Shown here piece by piece: positions 1 through 5,116 of a stretch of 5,116 nt of DNA; position 1 is the stretch's first letter, and every line of letters begins with the position of its first letter. The position numbers and the translations under genes are program-made. The notes beneath the pieces are model-generated. The model made no database searches, had not been told where the DNA came from, and saw only the letters and a program-made list of their open reading frames with translations. The stretch spans positions 1 through 5,116 of the forward strand of contig CAZYWA010000558.1 of assembly GCA_964650975.1 (NCBI GenBank), given 5' to 3'. Origin of the DNA: CAZYWA01 sp964650975 [NCBI: uncultured bacterium] (lineage in GTDB: Bacteria; JADJOY01).

Positions 1-321
1 GTGCTGATGGGCTCGTTCGGGCTGATCGTGGCCGTGTGGTCCGACAAGTTCGAGCAGCTGAGCATCATCCCCACCTTCGTGCTGACGCCGCTCACCTACC
101 TCGGTGGCGTTTTTTACACGCTCGACGCGCTCCCGCCTTTCTGGCACCGGGTGAGCCTCTTCAATCCCATCGTCTACATGGTGAACGGGCTGCGCTACGG
201 AATGGTCGGCGTCAGCGACGTGCCGATCGAGCACGCCGCGCTGCTCGCGCTGCTCGCCACCGTGACGCTCACGATCGCCGCCTGGGCGATCATCCGCAGC
301 GGCTGGAAGCTCCGGGGATAG
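1..321 (+). CDS. ABC-2 type transporter permease, C-terminal part (YadH-like)
   Basis: This is the last 106 residues of an inner-membrane ABC exporter permease; the reading frame is open at the window edge, so the gene starts outside. The segments PTFVLTPLTYLGGVFYTLDA and LPPFW...NPIVYMVNGLRYG are the classic C-terminal signature of ABC-2 membrane proteins and closely resemble my memory of E. coli YadH. Three hydrophobic stretches are visible: roughly residues 1-13, 21-40 and 78-97. The protein ends in a short basic tail (RSGWKLRG), as usual for the family. Such permeases dimerise and pair with a separate ATPase (YadG type), which would be expected just upstream, outside the window. The substrate cannot be told; the family includes drug, lipid and polysaccharide exporters. 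The first in-window GTG should not be read as the start, because the family is about 250 residues long and the first two thirds are missing. Confidence 0.9.
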   Translation: MLMGSFGLIVAVWSDKFEQLSIIPTFVLTPLTYLGGVFYTLDALPPFWHRVSLFNPIVYMVNGLRYGMVGVSDVPIEHAALLALLATVTLTIAAWAIIRSGWKLRG

Positions 322-332
322 GCCTGGGCCCA

Positions 333-370
333 GGCGGCATGGTGGCGGCGGGCGCCGCCGCCACGCCGCC
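333..370 (+). terminator. Long GC-rich hairpin after the ABC permease gene
   Basis: A perfect 10-bp stem (342-351 with 355-364) closes a 3-nt loop. It is extended by a further 6-bp stem (333-338 with 365-370) across a 3-nt bulge on the left arm. It begins 12 bases after the permease stop codon, so a transcription-ending or mRNA-stabilising role is the natural reading. No T-tract follows on the + strand, so it is not a canonical Rho-independent terminator. A perfect 14-bp palindrome (GCCTGGGCCCAGGC, 322-335) sits immediately before and overlaps its foot. Confidence 0.42.
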
Positions 371-399
371 TCGCGATCGGTTCGCGAATGGACGTACTG

Positions 400-426
400 C
401 TCGCGCGCGCGAGGGACCGCGCGCGC
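400..426. repeat. Alternating CG tracts forming palindrome and inverted repeat
   Basis: Positions 400-413 form a perfect 14-bp palindrome (CTCGCGCGCGCGAG). A second alternating tract, GCGCGCGC at 419-426, can pair with 403-410 across an 8-nt loop. Alternating purine-pyrimidine CG runs of this kind can adopt Z-form DNA under negative supercoiling; whether this one does is unknown. No gene covers it. Confidence 0.5.
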
Positions 427-475
427 TCCAAACGGCATTCCCGCGGTTCCGGCTGGAGGACCACCGGTCCCTCGC
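409..475. repeat. 11-bp perfect inverted repeat with 45-bp spacer
   Basis: GCGAGGGACCG (409-419) is exactly the reverse complement of CGGTCCCTCGC (465-475). The arms flank a 45-bp spacer in the gap between the ABC permease and the cytochrome gene, about 130 bp upstream of the latter. The right arm can also pair locally, since CTCGC (471-475) faces GCGAG (478-482). It could be a regulator site pair, a long-range RNA stem or the relic of a small repeat element; the sequence does not decide. Confidence 0.5.
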
Positions 476-594
476 TGGCGAGTCAACGAGCTGAGACAAC
501 ACCCGTCATCGTGCTGTCATTCGAGCGGCCGAGCTTTGCGCGTCGAAACTAACCCGCAAGCGGGAGCGTGGGTCTAATTGGGGCTCATGTTTTC

Positions 595-600
595 GGGGGA
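595..600 (+). promoter_or_regulatory. Ribosome binding site supporting ATG 605
   Basis: GGGGGA lies 4 bases before ATG 605. The spacing is short and the match to AGGAGG is only partial. It nevertheless supports this start together with the signal peptide that begins here. A competing GGGAG at 562-566 stands 11 bases before TTG 578, so the choice is not certain. Confidence 0.4.
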
Positions 601-604
601 CTCC

Positions 605-3094
605 ATGCGACGCGCCGTAGCTGGGCTGTTGCTGTTGGGATTGGGTTCTCTGCTGACGCTCGGCGCCACGTGCCAGACCGAGACGGCGTTCGTGAACTGG
701 GAAAATCACCCGGTTCACGGCATGGACGAGACGCCGAACGGCACGCGGTTGCTGGTGGTCAACACGCCCGACGCCCGACTCGAGGTGTTCGATCTGACCG
801 GCGGCCAGCCCGCGCATCTCACGAGCATCCCGGTTGGGATCGATCCGGTCTCGGTGCGCGCGCTCGACGACTCGACCGCGTGGGTGGTGAACAAGATTTC
901 CGATTCGGTGAGTGTGGTGAACCTAACCACGGGCAACGTGGTCGCGACGCTCCCCACCGGCGACGAGCCCGCCGACGTGGTCTTCGCGGGTAATCCCAAA
1001 CGCGCGTTCGTGTCGACCGCCTCCGCCGATGCCATCGAGGTCCGCGATCCCTCCAACCTCGCCGCCGCGCCGACCGTGGTTCCCATCGCGGGCGAGCAGC
1101 CGCGCGCGCTCGCCACCGACGGCGCGCACGTCTACGCCGCGATCTTCGAGTCCGGAAACGCCACCACGCTGCTGCCGATGGCGATCGTGAACGATCCCAC
1201 CGGCCCCTACGCCGGCCAGAATCCGCCGCCCAACGCGGGGAGCCAGTTCTCGCCCCCGATGACCGCGGGCCTACCCACTCCACCGCCGTCTAGCCTGATC
1301 GTGCGCAGGGCCGCGAACGGCAAGTGGCGCGACGTGAACGGCGCCGACTGGTCGAGCCTCGTCGCCTGGGACCTGCTCGACCACGACCTCGCGATCCTGC
1401 CGGTCGCGAATCCGGCCAGTGTCTCCTACGCGTCGGGACTCATGACCGTCGACATGGCGCTGGCGGTCACCAACACCGGGCACGTCGCGGTGGTCGGCAC
1501 CGAGGCGATCAACGACGTGCGCTTCGAGCCCAACGTCCAGTCCAAGTTCGTGCGCGTGAAGATGGCGACCGTGACGTCGGCGGGCGCGAGCCCGACCGTC
1601 TCCGACCTGAATCCGCACCTCGACTACTCGACACCCAGTGTCCCGCAGGCCACGCGCGATCAGTCCGTCGCGGACCCACGCGCCGTGGTGTGGTCGAGCT
1701 CGTCCGACCGCGGCTGGGTGTGCGGCCTGGGATCGAACAACGTGATCGCGGTGAACGCCGCTGGCGCGCGTCTCGGGCGCGTGGACGTGGGACAGGGTCC
1801 GGTGTCCCTGGTGCTCGACGAGACGCGAAACCGCCTCTACGTCTTGAATCGCTTCGAGAGCTCGATCTCGGTGGTCGATCCCACCGCCATGACGCAGCTC
1901 ACCAAGGTCGCGTTCTTCGATCCCACGACTTCCGACATCAAGGCCGGCCGCCCGATGCTCTACGACGCTCACGCGACGTCCGGCCTCGGCCAGGTGGCGT
2001 GCGCGAGCTGTCACGTCGACGGCAAGCTCGACGCCCTCGCCTGGGACCTCGGCAACCCGGCGGGCCAGATGAAAACCTTCGACGAGACCTGCCGGCTCAC
2101 CGGCAAGTGCGACGACTGGCACCCGATGAAGGGGCCGATGACCACCCAGACGTTGCAAGGGATCGTCGGCACCGAGCCGCTCCACTGGCGCGGCGATCGC
2201 GAGAACCTGGCCGCCTTCTCCGGCGCCTTCGTGAGCTTGATGGGCGCCGACGCGGAGCCCAGTACGCAGCAGATGCAGGACTTCGAGAACCTCGCCGCCA
2301 GCATCCGTTTCCCGCCCAACCCGTACCGAAACCTGGACGGCTCGGTGCAGAACGCCACGCTGCCGAACGGCGGCAACCCGACCACGGGCCAGAATTTCTT
2401 CCGCAACACCGTCATCGACGGACCGCTCCGGTGCGTCGACTGCCACGCCGAGCCGAACGGGACCAACAGCCAGATCGCGCCCTCGTCAATGATGCGCGCC
2501 AATCAGAACATGAAGATCCCGCAGCTCCGGAACCTCTACGAGAAGACCGGTCTCTCGCTCACCTCGCTCACCAACACCCGCGGCTTCGGCTACACCCACG
2601 ACGGCGCGATGGGCTCGATCTTCGACTTCCTCCACTCGCTCGCGTTCCAGTTCCAGAACGGACCGCAGGGCGATCAGGACCGCCGCGACCTCGAAGCGTT
2701 CCTGCTCTCCTTTTCCACCGACGTGCACGCCGCGGTCGGCCAGCAAGTGACGCTCAACGCCGGCAACAAGAGCGACCCGGCGACGCTGGCGCGAGTCGAC
2801 GCGATCCTCGCGGTAGGCGACACGCAGCAGGTCGGCGTGGTGGTGAAAGGCGTGATCGGCGGCCTGCAGCGCGGCGCCTTTTACACCGGAAACGGCAACT
2901 TCCAGATGGACCGGGCGTCCGAGCAGCTCACCGAGGCGCAGCTTCTCGCGGGTATCGCCGCCGGCAGCGAGGGCACACTGACCGCGGTGCCGTTCGAGGC
3001 GCGAGTGCGGATCGGCGTCGACCGCGACAGCGACGGCTTCTACGACCGCGACGAGCTCGACGTGGGCCGGAACCCGGCCGACCCGAACGGCTGA
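605..3094 (+). CDS. Exported YVTN beta-propeller / di-heme cytochrome c (MauG/CcpA-like) fusion protein
   Basis: The product is 829 residues from ATG 605. I chose this start because MRRAVAGLLLLGLGSLLTLG is a good export signal and GGGGGA lies 4 bases upstream; in-frame TTG 578 and ATG 587 are alternatives that would only add a short N-terminus. Residues about 35-190 and 355-430 carry YVTN-type beta-propeller repeats (ARLEVFDL, DSVSVVN, DAIEVRDP, NVIAVN, SSISVVDP). A Pro-rich insertion lies near 200-230. Two heme-attachment CXXCH motifs follow: CASCH (C466, C469, H470) and CVDCH (C610, C613, H614), 144 residues apart. MKIPQLRNLYEKTG and the downstream GYTHDGAMGSI (H665) match the second half of di-heme peroxidase/MauG proteins. 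PLHWRGD (H527) lies between the hemes. The C-terminus (806-829) is an Asp-rich DRDSDGFYDRDEL repeat resembling thrombospondin type 3 or EF-hand calcium loops. By family it is probably a periplasmic or surface electron-transfer or peroxidase-like enzyme; the substrate is unknown. Confidence 0.87.
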   Translation: MRRAVAGLLLLGLGSLLTLGATCQTETAFVNWENHPVHGMDETPNGTRLLVVNTPDARLEVFDLTGGQPAHLTSIPVGIDPVSVRALDDSTAWVVNKISDSVSVVNLTTGNVVATLPTGDEPADVVFAGNPKRAFVSTASADAIEVRDPSNLAAAPTVVPIAGEQPRALATDGAHVYAAIFESGNATTLLPMAIVNDPTGPYAGQNPPPNAGSQFSPPMTAGLPTPPPSSLIVRRAANGKWRDVNGADWSSLVAWDLLDHDLAILPVANPASVSYASGLMTVDMALAVTNTGHVAVVGTEAINDVRFEPNVQSKFVRVKMATVTSAGASPTVSDLNPHLDYSTPSVPQATRDQSVADPRAVVWSSSSDRGWVCGLGSNNVIAVNAAGARLGRVDVGQGPVSLVLDETRNRLYVLNRFESSISVVDPTAMTQLTKVAFFDPTTSDIKAGRPMLYDAHATSGLGQVACASCHVDGKLDALAWDLGNPAGQMKTFDETCRLTGKCDDWHPMKGPMTTQTLQGIVGTEPLHWRGDRENLAAFSGAFVSLMGADAEPSTQQMQDFENLAASIRFPPNPYRNLDGSVQNATLPNGGNPTTGQNFFRNTVIDGPLRCVDCHAEPNGTNSQIAPSSMMRANQNMKIPQLRNLYEKTGLSLTSLTNTRGFGYTHDGAMGSIFDFLHSLAFQFQNGPQGDQDRRDLEAFLLSFSTDVHAAVGQQVTLNAGNKSDPATLARVDAILAVGDTQQVGVVVKGVIGGLQRGAFYTGNGNFQMDRASEQLTEAQLLAGIAAGSEGTLTAVPFEARVRIGVDRDSDGFYDRDELDVGRNPADPNG

Positions 3095-3120
3095 GCGGCG
3101 GTTCAAAGGAGACACGGACC

Positions 3121-3318
3121 ATGTTCGACGTCGGCGTTCCCGAGCTCATGCTCATCTTGATCGTGGCTCTGCTGTTCCTCGGCCCTTCCCGTCTTCCCGA
3201 GATCGGTTCCGCGCTGGGAAAGGCAATCACGGAGTTCCGGCGCGGCACTCGGGAAGGCGCTGAGGCCGCCGCAAAGACGGCTGCCACTGCAGGGACCGAG
3301 GAAACCACCCGCAGCTGA
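3121..3318 (+). CDS. tatA: Twin-arginine translocase subunit, TatA/TatB family
   Basis: This 65-residue protein has the standard TatA/B layout. A short N-terminus with a conserved Glu (MFDVGVPEL, E9) is followed by one membrane helix (about residues 8-21), a GPSRLPEIG hinge, an amphipathic helix (about 24-38: GSALGKAITEFRRG) and a short polar Ala/Thr/Glu tail. TatA oligomers form the path by which folded, often cofactor-bearing, proteins with twin-Arg signals cross the inner membrane, together with TatC, which is not in the window. The N-terminus (MFDVG.PEL) and the LGPSRLP hinge look TatB-like, whereas the length and the LGKAI.EFRRG helix are TatA-like; a single bifunctional subunit is possible. 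AAGGAG (3106-3111) stands 9 bases before the ATG. The gene starts 26 bp after the cytochrome stop on the same strand, so cotranscription is likely. Confidence 0.93.
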   Translation: MFDVGVPELMLILIVALLFLGPSRLPEIGSALGKAITEFRRGTREGAEAAAKTAATAGTEETTRS

Positions 3319-3333
3319 GCCGCGGCGCGGTAT

Positions 3334-3348
3334 CCCGATCGAATCGGG
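3334..3348. terminator. Small hairpin between convergent tatA and nikR stops
   Basis: CCCGAT (3334-3339) and ATCGGG (3343-3348) form a perfect 6-bp stem with a 3-nt loop. They lie in the 30-bp gap where tatA (+) and nikR (-) converge. The hairpin directly abuts the nikR stop codon (3349-3351) and could serve both genes. Neither side has a clean T-tract, so termination strength is doubtful. Confidence 0.35.
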
Positions 3349-3765
3349 TCAGGACAGATTCTTTCCCGTCGAGCTCATCGAAAGCGAGGCGTGGAGCACG
3401 CCTTTTTGCTGGCGCAGCAGGTCGGCGAGCTTGCGGATCTCCTTCGCTCGTCCGCGCATCAGGATGGTCTCGGCGCACAGGTGCTCGTCGAGATGGACGT
3501 GGGTCACGGCCAGCACCTTGGTGTGGTGATGGTGCTGGAGCTCGGTGAGCTTCTGGCTCAGCCGCCGCTTGTGATGGTTGTAGACCATCGTCACCGTGCC
3601 CACCGCCTCCTGGTTCGCTTCCCAGGCCGCGTGCACGAGCCGCTCGCGGATCATGTCGCGGATGTACTCGGAGCGGTTGGTGTAGCGGCTGTTGCGGATC
3701 AGATCCTCGAGCCGGTCGAGCAGCGGCTGCTCGAGCGACATGCTCACTCGCACCAGTTCCGACAT
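3349..3765 (-). CDS. nikR: Nickel-responsive transcriptional regulator NikR
   Basis: The 138-residue product matches the family length (E. coli NikR is about 133). Residues 1-50 are a ribbon-helix-helix DNA-binding domain: the strand LVRVSMS followed by helices LLDRLEDLIRN and NRSEYIRDMIRERL. Residues about 54-132 are the ACT-like nickel-binding domain that forms the tetramer core. All four high-affinity square-planar nickel ligands known from E. coli (H76, H87, H89, C95) are present with the same spacing as H78, H89, H91 and C97 (THVHLDEHLC). The HHHH run at 78-81 is also normal for the family. With nickel bound, NikR usually represses nickel uptake genes; none is visible here, so its targets are elsewhere or outside the window. 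The ATG at 3765 is chosen because homology begins there and GGAGG (3772-3776) stands 6 bases upstream. The frame stays open to 3885, but that extension resembles nothing. apbE lies upstream on the same strand. Confidence 0.95.
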   Translation of the reverse strand: MSELVRVSMSLEQPLLDRLEDLIRNSRYTNRSEYIRDMIRERLVHAAWEANQEAVGTVTMVYNHHKRRLSQKLTELQHHHHTKVLAVTHVHLDEHLCAETILMRGRAKEIRKLADLLRQQKGVLHASLSMSSTGKNLS

Positions 3766-3769
3766 CGAT

Positions 3770-3776
3770 CCCCTCC
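3770..3776 (-). promoter_or_regulatory. Ribosome binding site of nikR
   Basis: On the minus strand this reads GGAGGGG, a near-ideal Shine-Dalgarno. Its GGAGG core is 6 bases from the ATG at 3765. It settles the nikR start against longer in-frame alternatives. Confidence 0.75.
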
Positions 3777-3785
3777 GTTTCCTCG

Positions 3786-3805
3786 GGGGGCTTTTCAAGC
3801 ACCCC
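3786..3805 (-). promoter_or_regulatory. Bulged hairpin in the nikR leader
   Basis: On the minus strand, GGGG-T-GCTT, a GAA loop and AAGC-CCCC make an 8-bp stem with one bulged base. It lies about 10 bases upstream of the nikR Shine-Dalgarno. It may be a structured leader or an operator-like site. It does not match the known E. coli NikR operator (GTATGA-N16-TCATAC), and no such site was found in the gap. No convincing -35/-10 pair could be read in 3766-3915 either. Confidence 0.25.
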
Positions 3806-3882
3806 GCCCCGCACCTGTCTCCGAGAAATGGGGCGCGGTTTTTGCGGGGTCCCACCCCCGAGTCGGCTCGCGTTGCTCGCCG

Positions 3883-3899
3883 CATCGCCTCTGGCGATG
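3883..3899 (-). terminator. Hairpin downstream of apbE
   Basis: CATCGCC (3883-3889) and GGCGATG (3893-3899) form a perfect 7-bp stem with a 3-nt loop. It begins 16 bases beyond the apbE stop codon on the minus strand. The position suits a transcription end or an intra-operon processing site between apbE and nikR. No T-tract follows, so it is not a textbook intrinsic terminator. Confidence 0.35.
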
Positions 3900-3915
3900 G
3901 CCCCTCTTCTCACAC

Positions 3916-5019
3916 TCAGCCGGCACAACCCGAAATACCGACGATTTCGCCGCCTCCACCGTCGGCCGGCGCGGGCGGCCGTGTCAAGGCGTTCCAGCGG
4001 CGGCTCGTGAAGATCGTGCCGTCGGGCGCCATCACCAGCGCGGCGGTCTCGGGATGCGCGTCCACCCACTCGATCGCGCGCTCGGCACCCATCACGAAAA
4101 GGCCTTTGGTGAGGGCGTCGCCGCGCGTGCCATCGGCGGCCACCACCAGCGTCACCGCGCGCATGCCGCGCGCCGGTCGACCGCTGCGCGGATCGAGAAT
4201 GTGGTGGTAGCGCACTCCGTCTCGCTCGAACTCGTGCTCGTAATCGCCGCTGGTATGGATCGACGCGTTGCAGACCTGGATCGTGGCGAGCGTCGAGTCG
4301 GCCCGGTCCGGATGCCGGATTCCGATGCGCGCCGGCGCCGCTGACGACGCCGACGTCCGGAACACCCGCATGTCTCCACCGGCGTCGACCACGCCGTCCG
4401 TGACACCCAGCGATTCGAGCACCTGGACGGCGCGATCGACCGCATAACCCTTCGCCACTCCGCCGAGCCCGATCTGCGTCTCGCGATCGGCGAGCGCCAC
4501 CGTACCGGCCGCGCGATCGATGTGGATCTTCTCGAATCCCACGTGCGGCAGCGCGGCGGCAATCTCGTCGTCCGTCGCCACTCGCTCGCTCCCTTCGGTG
4601 AACGACCAGAAGCGGCCCACCGTGCGATACGTCACGTCGAACGCACCACCGGTCTCGCGGCTCACCGCGACCGACTCCGCGAGCAGCTCGATCACCTCCT
4701 CGGGAACCGGGACCGGCGCTCCACCCGCGCGCTCGTTCAGCTCCCAGACCGCGCTGCCCGAATGCCAGTCGGTGAAGAGCCGCTCGATCCGCTCCATCTC
4801 CGCGAACGCCCGCTCGCTCGCCGCGATCAGCGCGTCGCGCGACGCCCCGCCGATCGACATCGAGACCTCGGTCCCCATGAGATAGCGGCCACGAACCAGC
4901 GCCACGAGCGGAGCCGCGGAGGCGCCCTCGGGTGGCACGCCGATCCGAGGCGCGCACGACGACACGACCGCCACCAGAAGTGCGGCGCCAGCACCGAGAA
5001 GGCGCCGTTTTTCGTTCAC
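3916..5019 (-). CDS. apbE: FAD:protein FMN transferase ApbE, lipoprotein
   Basis: ApbE proteins use FAD to attach FMN covalently to a Thr or Ser of extracytoplasmic target proteins (RnfG, NqrC, FMN-binding domains). From GTG 5019 the product is 367 residues, the usual family length. NEKRR, a hydrophobic core and VSSC form a lipoprotein signal with lipidated C22. Family motifs in order: YLMGTEVSMSI (46-56), FDVTYRTVGRFW (127-138), IGLGGVAKGYAVDRA (183-197), DAGGDMRV (212-219), HTSGDYEHEF (255-264), HHILDPRSGRP (272-282) and GDALTKGLFVMG (300-311). The last normally supplies Mg2+ ligands as Asp-x-x-x-Thr; here the Thr position is K305, with a Thr one residue earlier. The C-terminus adds a Pro/Gly-rich tail ending GCAG. 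ATG 5085 is an in-frame alternative, but it would push the signal peptide about 22 residues inward. No flavinylation target is visible in the window. Confidence 0.94.
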   Translation of the reverse strand: MNEKRRLLGAGAALLVAVVSSCAPRIGVPPEGASAAPLVALVRGRYLMGTEVSMSIGGASRDALIAASERAFAEMERIERLFTDWHSGSAVWELNERAGGAPVPVPEEVIELLAESVAVSRETGGAFDVTYRTVGRFWSFTEGSERVATDDEIAAALPHVGFEKIHIDRAAGTVALADRETQIGLGGVAKGYAVDRAVQVLESLGVTDGVVDAGGDMRVFRTSASSAAPARIGIRHPDRADSTLATIQVCNASIHTSGDYEHEFERDGVRYHHILDPRSGRPARGMRAVTLVVAADGTRGDALTKGLFVMGAERAIEWVDAHPETAALVMAPDGTIFTSRRWNALTRPPAPADGGGGEIVGISGCAG

Positions 5020-5029
5020 AAATCGAACA

Positions 5030-5040
5030 CCCTTCTCCTT
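5030..5040 (-). promoter_or_regulatory. Ribosome binding site bearing on the apbE start
   Basis: The minus strand reads AAGGAGAAGGG upstream of GTG 5019. The AAGGG part ends 10 bases before the GTG and AAGGAG ends 15 bases before it. The competing ATG at 5085 has only a weak AGG directly adjacent. With the lipoprotein signal starting at the GTG, this favours the shorter form. Confidence 0.45.
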
Positions 5041-5116
5041 GCACGCGTCTTCCGCCGGCCTCACTCGACCAAGAAAACCTTTCATACCTGGAAGTTTCCT
5101 GCCTGCACCCGCCGAC

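Noticed and set aside
36-494. Overlapping + and - frames in the first 500 bases, including the gap after the permease
   Set aside because: Compositions are Arg/Ala-rich without motifs; they overlap the ABC permease frame or the hairpin region and have no convincing start context.
571-580. TCTAAT (573-578) as a -10 box for the cytochrome gene
   Set aside because: No acceptable -35 element lies 16-18 bp upstream, and a single hexamer is too little to call a promoter.
655-680. Possible flavinylation site (LGATC) in the cytochrome signal region as an ApbE target
   Set aside because: ApbE targets need a (S/D)GA(T/S)T-type motif. This one lacks the acceptor position and sits in the signal peptide.
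1271-2446. Long open frame on the minus strand (391 codons) opposite the cytochrome gene
   Set aside because: Its translation is rich in Arg, Val, His and Gly with no recognisable motif. It lies wholly antisense to the well-supported cytochrome frame; GC-rich third positions create such frames by chance.
1324-3120. Long + strand frame running through the cytochrome gene and into tatA
   Set aside because: The part before 3121 is an Arg/Pro-rich shadow frame. Only the last 65 codons, from ATG 3121, are a real gene (tatA).
3766-3885. N-terminal extension of nikR to an upstream ATG
   Set aside because: The added 40 residues are Arg/Pro-rich and unlike NikR. The strong ribosome site and homology both begin at 3765.
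3227-5044. Minus-strand frame of about 605 codons overlapping tatA, nikR and apbE
   Set aside because: It is a very Arg-rich alternate frame with no motif, and it overlaps genes with clear family signatures.
1-5116. CRISPR array, insertion sequence, prophage, tRNA or rRNA genes
   Set aside because: No spaced direct repeats, transposase-like frames, terminal repeats or structural RNA signatures were seen on reading both strands.

Overview
The window is GC-rich (about two thirds GC by eye), with codons ending mostly in G or C. It holds five protein-coding genes packed as in a bacterial chromosome. No tRNA, rRNA, insertion sequence, phage gene or CRISPR array was seen. The gene set (YadH-type ABC exporter, beta-propeller/di-heme cytochrome, short TatA/B protein, NikR, lipoprotein ApbE) fits a Gram-negative, GC-rich, environmental bacterium such as a myxobacterium-like or Eisenbacteria-like lineage. 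That placement is an inference from style and family content, not a demonstrated assignment.

Left part (1-604): the 3' end of an ABC-2 type permease, then a 283-bp gap unusually rich in perfect inverted repeats. One is a long GC-rich hairpin just after the permease stop. Others are an 11-bp inverted repeat with a wide spacer and two alternating CG tracts. Middle (605-3318, + strand): a large exported protein that joins a YVTN-type beta-propeller, a MauG/cytochrome-c-peroxidase-like di-heme region and a C-terminal calcium-type Asp-rich repeat. It is followed after 26 bp by a short TatA/TatB-family gene, probably in the same transcript.

Right part (3349-5116, - strand): nikR, a nickel-responsive repressor with all four nickel ligands, converges on tatA with only 30 bp between the stops. 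Upstream of nikR on the same strand, across a 150-bp gap with several hairpins, lies apbE, a lipoprotein FAD:protein FMN transferase. Its usual Mg2+-site Asp-x-x-x-Thr motif reads Asp-x-x-x-Lys.

Shared theme: three of the five products concern cofactor proteins outside the cytoplasmic membrane (periplasmic c-type hemes, covalent FMN transfer, folded-protein export), and NikR concerns metal homeostasis. The sequence does not prove one pathway. I see no clear new defence or mobile system. The most notable items are the cytochrome architecture, the altered ApbE metal motif and the repeat-dense gap at 322-500.
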